A model generated the notes under the pieces. It was not told the origin of the DNA, did no database searches, and worked only from the letters and a program-made list of their open reading frames with translations. DNA of 64,000 nt, from contig CM047425.1 of the NCBI GenBank assembly GCA_026168455.1, forward strand, positions 27,273,058-27,337,057, in the 5' to 3' direction. This DNA is from Theocolax elegans (taxonomy: Eukaryota; Arthropoda; Insecta; Hymenoptera; Cerocephalidae). Of the stretch, positions 35,934 through 45,870 are shown one piece after another (the stretch's first letter is position 1; each line of letters begins with the position of its first letter). Position numbers and translations under genes: made by a program.

Positions 35934-36622
35934 TACGTCTTCGAATTATTTTTGGATCTCGAGGACATAAATTTACGGCACTCTGGTCTCTGTTGAGAAT
36001 ATGCCATTTCTACTTGTTGGCGCATCGGAGGAGGTCGGCGGAATTTCCGCACAATAGCCTTAAAACAATTCAGATATTTTACGACCTTCTCTCCTTTGCC
36101 TTGCGTGCGGCGTTGTAGATCCTCGAACAAATCTTGATCTCGTAACTTCTGACCGTATTCATTCAAAAATTCATTTTTAAAGTCATACCAGTTACGTAAG
36201 GAAGATTGGACGGCCCTATACCAAAATAGGGCTGTCTTCTTAAACACGCAAGGCAATGCGCTCAGAATACGACGGTCAGAGAACTGGTCATCATTCCTGA
36301 AGTCTTGTAAACTATCTAGGAACTCTTCAGCATCGTGGTTGGTCTCCTCATCGAACGATAGACCCCAGTCTCTGAGGGCTCTTGCACAACCAGGCCGATC
36401 CTTTCTATCTCTCACTGGTGGCTGATTGTATCCCAAAGGGACTAATGCACCCATGTCCTCACTTTGGTTATTTGTATAACGCCGGTGGACATCTCGACTC
36501 GGCGATGGTACTCTGCTGCGTCTGTCAGGGAGGCGCTCCTTGCAATATCTTCTCGCATAGTAAGCGGTTGCATCTTCCCTATTTGTAGCGTAATTTTCGT
36601 CCGAATCTAAGTTGCTAACCAA
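35933..36622 (-). pseudogene. gag: gypsy-2 gag, central/C-terminal part
   Basis: It contains a capsid-like stretch (EEFLDSLQDFRND, ALPCVFKKTALFWYRAV, FLNEYGQKLRDQDLFEDL), the typical order in gypsy gag. No zinc knuckle survives; the deletion that removed protease and RT begins just after RKFMSSRSKN. Confidence 0.75.
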
Positions 36623-36864
36623 CCAACGAGTTACGCTGATCCCGGTATGACGTATGTGGTGAATTTATAGCATGCGTCTCACCTAGACCAGTATATGTGG
36701 CGGTCGATACCGTCAATTATCTCGAAGGTAGTGCGTTAGCCGACGGAATCGCCGCTTCTGTGTCAATGCCTCCTGCATTATCAGAAAGCGGTCTCAATTC
36801 ACCCGTCGGCGTGGGCACTCTACTATGTGTAATGTCACATTTCCCTCTTCTTCCTGAATGGGGG

Positions 36865-37305
36865 TTATGTGCTCACTTGTTGGTCTATCGTCTGACAACT
36901 CAGACTCGATAGACCTGTCGGTATCACACTACCTCTTCTGGAACGCTTTTGGTGCTTCTGCCAGAACTGTGGACAAGCAAAGGGCTTGGTCGCTGATTGG
37001 GCAAAAGTATCCTCGTCGTAATTGGGATACCAAGGCACGTCTATTTGAGGATCATAACATTTGATTCTATGTCTTAGAAGGCGCTCTCTACACTCAAACT
37101 CTTCGCTATTTGCATTAAGGTGCAAACAATCGAGCTGGGTGTAGATCTTCTCCAAAGGAAGTGACCCGATGTCCTTTTTAATGTGCCTCGCATCCCGCGA
37201 GTAACTGAATATTTTGCACATACGCGTCTCGTAGCTGCCCATCGTAATCTTTTTGATAAGGCAGAGACGGCGTTGTGCACCTGGGGATTTCTTCTCAGTT
37301 GGCAC
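36865..37305 (-). pseudogene. gag: gypsy-2 gag N-terminal region
   Basis: A 146-codon frame (DIGSLPLEKIYTQLDCLHLN, FECRERLLRHRIKCYDP, then DVPWYPNYDEDTF) precedes the capsid part. The reading frame changes between 36865 and 36622. Recognition rests on position and coding-like composition; the residues alone are not diagnostic. Confidence 0.55.
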
Positions 37306-38413
37306 ACCAACTGCGTCTCCGTATGCCCTGTTCAGTTTGGACAGCTGAGGAGATAGCTCAGAGTCCAGATTTAAATATAGAGTACAAAACTACTATATTT
37401 GAAAAGGCATACCTTATATGAAAAGAAAAGAAACACAAAAAAAAATTCCGATCCGAGTTTGGCAAACTTATTAAGTAATATCAAAATAAAACGACAAGGA
37501 AAATTAATGTAAATTAATATAATTTTATAAACAAACTATAAAAAAAATTGTTTGTCACAAGATTCGAAATCTTAATCGGATCTGTATTCGGTTCAAAGAG
37601 AAAAAAATTTTGTTGTCGAACTTTTCTTCAAAATCTAAGTAAAATTGCAAAAGATACTTGGACCAATCCAAGACCGAATTAATTTGACAAACAAATTAAT
37701 TTGGTAACCATTTAAAAAAAAAAAATAAATTGCTATCAATTGCAACTTCCAAAAAAAACATAATAAAAAAAATATTTTAATTCGCTGACACGAGAAATTA
37801 AATTTTTAAGGGATAGAGAAAAAAAATTCTGGAAGCCACAAATATAATTATTTTGACAAACAAATAATTATAATTTAACACAAAAACGTAAATCTCATAC
37901 AAAAAAAAAATTTTGTAAAGAGTAGCTTCAAAAGAAAAGAATATTCAAAACAAGATCACACAAAAAAAAATTTTAAATGTGATTGAAACAACAAAAAAAA
38001 AATTTTAAATTTGATTTAAAACACACAAAAAAAATTAATTTTATTGTTAACCTCCAAAAAAAAATTTATTTTTAAAAGAAATTAATTATTTTATTTATTA
38101 TTAATTTTATATATATTATATTATATTATACAAAAATTAATAATATAAATATACAATTAATTTGTATGTCAAATTAATTGCAATTTATTTCTTAATTTGG
38201 AGGAAAAGTAAAAAAAAAAATTAAGAAAATCAATCAAAAGAGATTTTCCCGTCAGCAGAATTAATAATTAAGTGACAAACACTCAATCAAAATAATATTA
38301 ATAATAATTATCACACAAAGAAAAATCATCGTATACTTTCAAAATTATCAGCTGACTAACAGCGTGATGATATCTTTGAAAAATTAATTCAAAAGTATAT
38401 ATATATATATATA
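37306..38413 (-). other. gypsy-2 leader, A/T-homopolymer rich
   Basis: It has no ORF and many runs of A followed by T (AAAAAAATTTT patterns). I did not find the primer-binding site, which may lie beyond the Helitron insertion that starts at 38414. Confidence 0.5.
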
Positions 38414-38462
38414 CTAGGGGGCTTCGCCCCCCTGCACGCTTCGCGCGCCAACCCCCCCCCCC
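38414..38462 (-). repeat. Helitron 3' terminal hairpin
   Basis: The minus strand reads GGTTGGCGCGCGAAGC, a GGGGG-CGAAG-CCCCC hairpin, then CTAG, followed by TATATA. This is the Helitron 3'-end pattern (hairpin about 10 nt before CTRR, insertion between A and T). Confidence 0.85.
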
Positions 38463-38472
38463 CCTTTCAAAA

Positions 38473-38474
<2 letters not shown>

Positions 38475-38534
<60 letters not shown>
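38475..38534. repeat. (TA)n microsatellite
   Basis: About 30 TA repeats lie between the Helitron hairpin region and the 5S-derived SINE. Confidence 0.95.
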
Positions 38535-38540
<6 letters not shown>

Positions 38541-38551
38541 AAGGGAATGTA

Positions 38552-38994
38552 AACCGACGCGGTGGCGGAGTGGCGGAGACGTACCTCGGCCGGTCACGGA
38601 AGTTAAGCAGTATTGAGCGCGGTACCCAAGTGGATGGGTGACGTTCTCGGTCGCTTGGCTTTCGTGGCGGGTTAGGTGTTTTTTCACACTTCACAACGTG
38701 AGCGGGAGGTGTGAAACATTCGGTTTCGGTGTCAAGGTCTACGCAATGTGACTTTGACACCCAAAAAGAATGTTTCGAATACACCGGCCATCTCGGGTGA
38801 GGTTTTCCCTGCTTCACAGGTTTCCCTCATCCACGGGTATAACCCCGGGCGAATGCGAGATAGTGGGGTTTTTAAGAGAGGGATAAAGCACCCACACGTA
38901 GGTGGTAGGTGGACACCGTTAAAGTCCCCCTGGGGATAAACGGTAGGAAGTGCCAGGAAAAAAGAGGGCACAAAATCAAGAATAAAAAAAAAAG
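38552..38994 (+). mobile_element. 5S rRNA-derived SINE (SINE3 type)
   Basis: The head (about 38580-38660) tracks eukaryotic 5S rRNA: a GGCCGGTCAC segment, box-A-like GAAGTTAAGCAG, TTGAGCGCGGT, and box-C-like GATGGGTGACG. These are the internal pol III promoter elements in 5S order and spacing. The body contains a long imperfect hairpin around AAACATTC/GAATGTTT (38712-38775), and the tail is A-rich. Flanks are a 17-bp target duplication at 38535-38551 and 38995-39011 with one mismatch. It is not a 5S gene: the 3' third is replaced by SINE body. Confidence 0.85.
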
Positions 38995-39411
38995 AATATA
39001 AAGGAAATGTATATATTATAAATATATTATCATCATATTATTATTAAATAGATTTCCACACCACCCTGGAGGTACTATTATGGCGCGTTGGGTTTTATAC
39101 AAAAAATTTAGCATATTAAATTAAAAAAAAATGTATAAATAAAAGATTACCAAAATTTTAGTATAATGAAGTAAGAATAAAAATTATAAAATAAAGATAG
39201 ATGTGTATTAAAAACATAACGAGGAAACCCATCACCGTTAGCCATACACCACGTTATGTCAAAAAAAAAGATTTTAAACAAAATTCATAAATATAAACTT
39301 TAACTGCAAATTTTATATTATATGAATTTTTTTAACTTATAATTTACATTATAATAAATAATTGTAAATTTTATCAAAATTTAACTTACCTAAAATAGTA
39401 AATTTAAATTT

Positions 39412-40527
39412 TTAAACTGATCTAAATAATACTTCACCTCCTAGAATTAATTTATGTAATGGCAAAGGATCATCTTCTAAAAGTTCTATTTCCTCAATAT
39501 TTTGTACTTTTAATATAATAAAATTTTGTTCTAAAATAAATAAATTTTTGTATTAATTTGAGAACTATTTAAAATATTTTAGTTACTTTCAAATAATAAC
39601 CTGTATCTTCTATTTCCCCAATAATTCGTAATTTGCACCCTCTTTTAAAATTTGAAATTTGATTTATAATTATATCTATTTTATTTCTTCCGTTAGTTAT
39701 GGAGCCCAAATATTTATTTTGATTATTTTTAACAAATTCATTTCTTAAATAACCTTCTGTTTCTAATAAATAAATATTTGTTTATTTAAATTATAATTTT
39801 ATATAAATATACATTTTCTTCTCACTTATATATCCATACAATTTTGAAATTTCATCAAAGCCAATAACACTTAAATTTGATGTATTTCTTCGGATATAAA
39901 ATTCTCCTAAATTAGTAATTTTTGAAAAGTTTTTCAAATGTAATTCATATTTCATATTTCCACTGTTAAAATTTGAGGGTTCCTTAGCCATTACTGTTTC
40001 TAAAAGAATTATCTACAAGAATACAATAATAATTTGGAATTATATTGAATTTTTAAATCATTGTATTTTATATCCATATTATATATTATGTCTATAGAAA
40101 ACTGTATGTTAGTATACTTGATTTATGTTTATTTTATTTTCATATAATTTTGCATCTCCATTCCAGGCATTACACTGAATTTTGGATCCGTCATTATTAT
40201 TTAATAAAAATTAAAAAATTTCATAACTTTTATCGGTATTTCTGGACGTAATTGTTTTTGTCTTATCTATTGATTCTACGTATCCAACAACCATTCTATA
40301 TAAATAATTATTTTTAATTTAATTTTTATATTATATTACGTTAAACAAAGATAATACTTGTAATATTTGTATCATTTGATAAATACTTACACACTTTTAT
40401 CACCAATATGAATTTTATTTTTTAAAAAATCATTATTTGTAAATGGAATCTCGGAAAAATCAATTTTTGTTTGTTTATTTTTAACAATTTCTTCATTACT
40501 ATTAATTTGTTTTCTTTTGATTGACAT
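39412..40527 (-). pseudogene. RPA70-like ssDNA-binding protein gene of Helitron, five exons
   Basis: Exons on the minus strand: 40527-40391, 40295-40118, 40012-39826, 39762-39601, 39530-39412. All introns are GT-AG and the exons sum to 783 nt (261 codons including stop) with phases in register. Exon 1 has DFSEIPFTNNDF. Exon 2 is an OB-fold like RPA70 DBD-A (VVGYVESIDKTKTITSRN, then NNDGSKIQCNAWNGDAKLYE). Exon 3 gives the linker and start of DBD-B (FNSGNMKYELHL ... IGFDEISKLYG). Exons 4-5 (RGCKLRIIGEIEDT; LHKLILGGEVLFRSV) are conserved in other Helitron fragments in this window. One in-frame TAA in exon 2 makes this copy a pseudogene. The ATG lies 18 nt after the helicase stop. RPA-like genes are known in Helitrons, chiefly of plants and some animals. 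Confidence 0.78.
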
Positions 40528-40545
40528 GGCTATATGAAAATAAAA

Positions 40546-41220
40546 TCATTCGAAAATTTCTTTCCAGACGATATTTTCAATTTCATTTTGATTTTCAGAG
40601 TTATTTTCAATATATAAATTATTTGGATTTTTACACCGAGAAAGAGCTACATCATATAATTGACCATGAGAAAATAGAGGTCTGCGATAATATATTCCTA
40701 AACTATCAAAACTTTGTCCTTGCGATTTATTTATTGTTATTGCAAATGCTAATATTACAGGAAATTGTTTCCGATGAAGAATGAATGGTAATTTAGAAAA
40801 TTCACCTGTGTCTAAAGTTATTCTTGGTATAAATGCAATTTCTCCCTTTTTATTTCCTGTTATAATCCTAACTTTTATATTATATTTATATAACTCGATG
40901 ATTTTTAAACGCGCCCCATTACACAAACCATCATTAATGCTTATATTTCTTATAAGCATTACAATCGCGCCTATTTTTAAAATTAATTTATGGAATGGTA
41001 GTCCTGGAAGCTTAAGAGAATTTAAATATTCTATTGGATAATTTAATTGCATACTTCCATCACTCTGATCTACACCTTTAGCAGTTGCATAATCAATACT
41101 TAAATAAATTTTTTCTTTTGAATGAATTTTGTTTAATACTTTTTTATTTAAATTATATATATCTACATTATGGCACGCTAATATAGCTTTATTTGATAGA
41201 TCATTTGTGTTTGTTATAAT
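40546..41220 (-). pseudogene. Helitron helicase, C-terminal part
   Basis: PIF1-like superfamily 1B helicase motifs: AFAITINKSQGQSFDSLG and LYDVALSRCKN, with LPGLPFHKLILKIGAIVMLIRN before them, typical of Helitron helicases. The coding continues upstream to 41220, where copia interrupts it; the Met at 41052 is internal. The stop is TGA at 40546-40548. Confidence 0.9.
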
Positions 41221-41225
41221 AGAAC
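41221..41225. other. Copia target-site duplication, left copy
   Basis: AGAAC here is repeated at 45866-45870, flanking the copia element exactly. Confidence 0.95.
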
Positions 41226-41444
41226 TGTTGCGGGTATGAATAAAAGAGATCCGATGATGTCGATAAAAGTTTATTACAAAAAGATACGTGCGTTCAGCTC
41301 GAGAGCTTAAAACATTGTTACAAGAGCGACTTCGCGCCGCGTCCGTTTTTACAGTTAGCGCAGCGCCCTCCGCGGTGACAATTCACAATATATTCGTGTG
41401 CAATACATAAGCTCGGGAAAATACAAAAAGTATATAATACAACA
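41226..41444 (-). repeat. Copia 3' LTR
   Basis: 219 bp, nearly identical to 45647-45865. The polypurine tract GTAGTGGGGG lies directly upstream on the minus strand (41445-41454). Confidence 0.95.
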
Positions 41445-41450
41445 CCCCCA

Positions 41451-42947
41451 CTACTTGTGTATTTTCGGTATTCCTTCGACTATATTCATACTTTTACGCA
41501 ATTTACAAAATTTATCGTAAGGTAGCGCTTTAGTTAAAATATCCGCACACTGGTCGTGAGTGTTTACATAAGTCGTATCGATCAAATTTTCTTGTAATTT
41601 TTCGCAAATAAAATGATATCGGACATCGATGTGCTTGGACCTCCGATGAAATTCAGGATTTCTACTAAGTTTGATAGCACTTTGGTTGTCGACGTTCAAA
41701 ATTGTAGGCGCAGTACATCCATGACCAATATCCGAAAGTAATTTTCGCAACCAAATAGCTTCTTTCGTCGCTTCGCTGGCAGCTATAAATTCTGCTTCAG
41801 TCGTACTAAGGCTAACTGAGCTTTGTCGTTTTGAAGACCAAGCTACGCAGCCACCATACATTAAAAACACATAACCGGTAGTAGATCGACGTGTGTCAAG
41901 ATCTGCAGCGTAATCCGCGTCCGAATAACCTATAGGAGCATCTACCATTCGATGTGATTCAAAAAGAATTCTGAAATTACGCGTTCCTTTAATGTATCGC
42001 ATAATGCGTTTGACTGCTAGCCAATGTGATTCGTCGTAATTGTCTAAGTAACGACTTACAATCCCAACGGCATAAGATATATCGGGTCGAGACACCATCG
42101 CGAGGAAAAGAAGCGAACCGACTGCTTCTCGGTATGGTACATTAGGTACTGTTGTACCTGACAGAGAAATTAATTTCACGTGCGGGTCGGCGGGTGTCTT
42201 GACAGTATTTGCGCCGTTCATATTAAATTTACTTAATATTTTATCAATATAACCTGTTTGAGATATAAAAATAGAATTATCTTCACGAGATATTTTCATT
42301 CCGACGAAAGTATTTAATTCGCTCGTAGTTATATCGAATTTACGTTTAAAAAGGTTTGACAATTTTTCTAAAACGTCAAAGTTTTGTGCTAGTAATATGC
42401 CGTCATCCACGTATAAAGCTAGGTAAACGTTTGTTTCCTCAAATTCACCGACATAAACACATTTATCTGCTTGACTTTGTCGGAAACTAAGACTCTTTAA
42501 AAAACTGTCAAATTGTTCGTTCCATCGACGTCCGGCCTGCTTCAGACCATAAATAGCCTTATTCAATTTCAAAACGTTTTTTTTGTTGTCTACCTTTAAA
42601 CCATCAGGTACGCGCATGTAAACAGTCTCGTGCAAATCTGAATTTAAATAAGCTGTACTAACGTCGAATTGCAAAGAGGCTAAATTTTCTTTTGCGGCTA
42701 TAGCTAGAAGCACGCGAACCGATTCGAAACGCACAACCGGAGAAAAAATCTCGTCGTAATCGATTCCTGGTTCTTGTGAGAAACCCTGAGCACACAAGCG
42801 CGCTTTGTACCGTCGCGTATTATTGATATTTTGATCTTTCACTTTAAAGACCCATTTGAACCCTATAGGCGTTCGACCTTCGGGTAAATCAACGACATCC
42901 CAAGTTTTGTTTTTTTTTGTGTGCTTCAAGTTCGTTATATATAGCAC
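41451..42947 (-). pseudogene. pol: Copia RT and RNase H
   Basis: RT has the usual copia blocks: GFKWVFKVK, ARLCAQGFSQ, FDVSTAYLNSDL, IYGLKQAGRRWN and the catalytic YVDD in LALYVDDGILL. RNase H has GYSDADYAADLDTRRSTTGY, SSKRQSSVSLSTTEAEF and NPEFHRRSKHIDVRYHF. The Met at 42947 is not the true start: the frame continues from the integrase ORF after a shift within an A-run near 42905-42915. The stop lies inside the polypurine region. Confidence 0.93.
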
Positions 42948-44256
42948 GTTTCCAGAATATTGAATCGTTTCCGTTTATCGCGTCTTTGAAATTACTCGGC
43001 TCGTCATCATAAACAACACAAGCTTTGTAACGATTAGGTGGACGTAAAGAACTTCGAACGCGAAGATTGTAAGGTTCGTCGATACCTAAGTTTTCGCGAG
43101 GCGGTAACTCAATATTTTCTTGAATCTCCGGTTCAACGGCTTGATCAAAAAAAGGAGGTTCAATTACTTGTTCTACGATTTCAGGGACGTTCAATTGGTC
43201 GATATTACGATGATCGTCATGTAAACGCGCGTTTTCTTGTCCATCGTTAAAATCATTTTGGTTATTTACATGTTCTGTTCGCAAGTCATCGTCGATCGAG
43301 AAATGAGCGCAACTTTCGTCAACTTTACGAGATAAATTTTCGTTAAAAATAACATTTCTCGATACTATGATACGTCTGTTTTCTGTGTTAAAAAGCCTGT
43401 AATTATCGGATTGATTCTCGTACCCTACCAAAATAAGTTTTTGAGATTTCGGATTCCATTTTTTTCTAAATATCTCGGGTATCAGCACGTAGGCATCGCA
43501 TCCGAATTGTCGTATGTGCGATAAATTAGGCTTTTTATTCATCCATATTTCAAATGGTGTCATCGTATCCGACTGCGAACCTAGAGTTCTGTTTAAAATA
43601 TATACAGCCGTATGAATCGCCTCAGCCCATAACTGTTTCGGTAAATCGCGTGCCAAAAGCATCGTGCGTGCGCTTTCAACGATCGTACGCATTTCGCGCT
43701 CGGCGCGCCCGTTCTGTTGAGGTGTGTACGGCGCACAAGGCCACAGTTTGATGCCTCGTGATATTAGAAAATCTTTTACCTTTTCGTTAACGTACTCGCG
43801 GCCGTTATCAATGCGCAAAACTTTAATTTCTTGTCCAAAATGGTTTTTCGTGGATATTACAAACTCTTTTAAAAATTCAAAAGTATCGCTTTTGTGTCTT
43901 AAAAAATTAACGCAGCGGAATCCCGATGATTTGTCCTTAAATAATAAAAAATATCGAGCGCCTCCGATTGAGGCATTTTGCATCGGGCCGCAAAGGTCAG
44001 AGTATATTATTTCGCCCGGAGTAACGTTTGACTGTTTATCTGTTTTAGTGAAGGGCAATTTAAATTGCTTCCCGAGCGGACAATTTTCACAAAAGAAATT
44101 ATTTTTATCGGTTAAAGTAATTCCCGAAACTGCATCATTTTTGACCATTTTTACAATAGAGTTACGATTAACGTGTCTGAGGCGTTCATGCCAAATCTTG
44201 AGAGGAGCACACGACGAATAATTTGCTTCGATTTTTATCCCGGATTTAATTAACAT
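42889..44256 (-). pseudogene. pol: Copia GAG-pre-integrase domain and integrase
   Basis: It begins with the H-H-C-C region (WHERLRHVNRNSIVKMV ... FCENCPLGKQ), then catalytic Asp in IIYSDLCGPM, Asp in VLRIDNGREYV and Glu in QQNGRAEREMRT. A less conserved linker with Asp/Asn-rich sequence follows and leads to RT. The upstream junction with gag is broken by a shift in an A-run at about 44385-44395. The ends of these ORFs therefore reflect frameshifts, not real boundaries. Confidence 0.92.
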
Positions 44257-44335
44257 TCGAATTAAGTTATTAGGTTGTTTTAAGCCTTGTGCCAGGATAT
44301 TTTTATCTTTCGAATAAATATAGGCTATATTACGT

Positions 44336-45520
44336 TCAAAGCAAATTATTTGCCCGTTTGATGTGCATACACCCGCGGATAACAGATTTTTTTCTTAATG
44401 TCGGTACGAACAAAACATCATTAATTACACCGTCGAGCCAAGCTCCTTCAACGAGTCTTTTGATAAATATTTTACCGCGACCTTCAACCTTTATCGGCGT
44501 TTCGTCACCTAAGTAAATATGCTCGTCTTTACACTGCGTAAATTCGACGAACCATTCCCGGCGGCATGAAATATGACGGGAGACACCGCTATCGAGGAGC
44601 CAAAAATCGTTTTCTTGCGATTCGCGGAACCAAGCTACGTCGTGGTTAGCTATCAACACATTTGTTTTGCTCGCGCACAGTTCATTGGAAATAACAAATG
44701 CGCTCAAATTCGCGGAATTCGCGTCACTCGGCTGATCGAATTTGTTTGTATTTTTCTGCGATCGCTTTTTAGCAAAACAATATTTCGCGATATGCCCGGA
44801 TTTTTTGCAGAAATTGCACGTTATCGATTTCTTACGCTGTCCTTGACTGGCGTTGGTCTTGGAGAAGTCGCTCCTTCTTTGATTGTTGGAGATGCTAGTA
44901 GCAGCTAAAGCGTTGTTGATGTCGTCCGTGCTCGTCATACGAGCTTCCTCTCGAAATATGCGTTCTCGAAGATTGTCCAAGGTTTGATGCTCAGCGGTCA
45001 CGCTCTCCCAAGCCGAGAGAAAAGGGCCGAACTTGCTCGGCAAAGTACTGAGAATTTTCGCCATTATCATCACTTCGGAGACAGGAGCATTGATGTCCTT
45101 CAATTGGTTTGCTAAATTCTCAATTTTAGCGATGTGCTGTGCTGCTGAGTCGCCTGTCGTCATCCTATATTCGTGAAACTTCGTTGTAAGGGCGAGTGTA
45201 TTTGTTGCTGTTTTTTGTTCATGAATATTCGATAGTTTCGTCCACATTTGATGAGCTGATGTGCATGTGACGAGATACTCCAACTGAGTATAATCTACAG
45301 ACGAAGATAAAATAAATGTAGCCTTGGCGTCCTTTTTTATCCAAGCTTGTCTTGTAGCGGCATTTCCATCTGCTGCTCCTGCAGCTGGCGGTTCAGGCTT
45401 GATTTCACTGCCGTCGACGATTTCCATTAATTCATGGGCTACAAGAACTGCCCGTATCTGGAATTTCCATAGCTGGAAGTTTTGCCCATTATTTCGGGAC
45501 GTTTCGTAAGTCGGTACCAT
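44336..45520 (-). CDS. gag: Copia gag and protease
   Basis: The ATG at 45520 lies 126 nt after the primer-binding region. Gag carries the UBN2-type copia capsid domain (WKFQIRAVLVAHELMEIVDG; SAHQMWTKLSNIHEQ; EYRMTTGDSAAQHIAKIENL), one CCHC knuckle CNFCKKSGHIAKYC (44770-44815), and then the aspartic protease LLDSGVSRHI with catalytic DSG. The frame ends early at 44336, where an A-run shift changes phase before the GAG-pre-integrase domain. In Drosophila copia, gag and pol form one ORF, so the break is probably secondary. Confidence 0.92.
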   Translation of the reverse strand: MVPTYETSRNNGQNFQLWKFQIRAVLVAHELMEIVDGSEIKPEPPAAGAADGNAATRQAWIKKDAKATFILSSSVDYTQLEYLVTCTSAHQMWTKLSNIHEQKTATNTLALTTKFHEYRMTTGDSAAQHIAKIENLANQLKDINAPVSEVMIMAKILSTLPSKFGPFLSAWESVTAEHQTLDNLRERIFREEARMTSTDDINNALAATSISNNQRRSDFSKTNASQGQRKKSITCNFCKKSGHIAKYCFAKKRSQKNTNKFDQPSDANSANLSAFVISNELCASKTNVLIANHDVAWFRESQENDFWLLDSGVSRHISCRREWFVEFTQCKDEHIYLGDETPIKVEGRGKIFIKRLVEGAWLDGVINDVLFVPTLRKKSVIRGCMHIKRANNLL

Positions 45521-45627
45521 CCGCCATCTTGATAGTAAAATTTTCTAGTACACGACAAACACGAAGAATTTGTAACGCACAGATCTAACACTTTTATAGT
45601 CAACAAAAGATCAGGAAAAGAACTGCG

Positions 45628-45646
45628 TCGTCCTGGGCCCATAACC
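45628..45646 (-). promoter_or_regulatory. Copia primer-binding site (half initiator tRNA-Met)
   Basis: The minus strand reads GGTTATGGGCCCAGGACG directly after the 5' LTR end CAACA. Drosophila copia has the same GGTTATGGGCCCAG core, primed by an internal 5' half of initiator tRNA-Met. Confidence 0.9.
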
Positions 45647-45865
45647 TGTTGCGGGTATGAATAAAAGAGATCCGATGATGTCGATAAAAGTTTATTACAA
45701 AAAGATACGTGCGTTCAGCTCGAGAGCTTAAAACGTTGTTACAAGAGCGACTTCGCGCCGCGTCCGTTTTTACAGTTAGCGCAGCGCCCTCCGCGGTGAC
45801 AATTCACAATATATTCGTGTGCAATACATAAGCTCGGGAAAATACAAAAAGTATATAATACAACA
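45647..45865 (-). repeat. Copia 5' LTR
   Basis: 219 bp, followed on the plus strand by the AGAAC duplication at 45866-45870. Confidence 0.95.
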
Positions 45866-45870
45866 AGAAC

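Larger units (their letters stand above)
41226..45865 (-). mobile_element. Ty1/copia LTR retrotransposon, recent insertion
   Basis: 219-bp LTRs (TGTTG...CAACA) at 41226-41444 and 45647-45865 with one difference that I noticed (ACATTG versus ACGTTG), a perfect AGAAC target duplication, and the domain order gag-protease-integrase-RT-RNase H of Pseudoviridae. Length 4640 bp. It interrupts the Helitron helicase. All catalytic motifs are present, and the reading frame is broken only at two A-rich homopolymers. Confidence 0.95.

Noticed and set aside
38580..38670. Possible 5S rRNA gene
   Set aside because: Only the internal promoter part resembles 5S; the 3' part is replaced, and a 17-bp target duplication flanks a longer unit.
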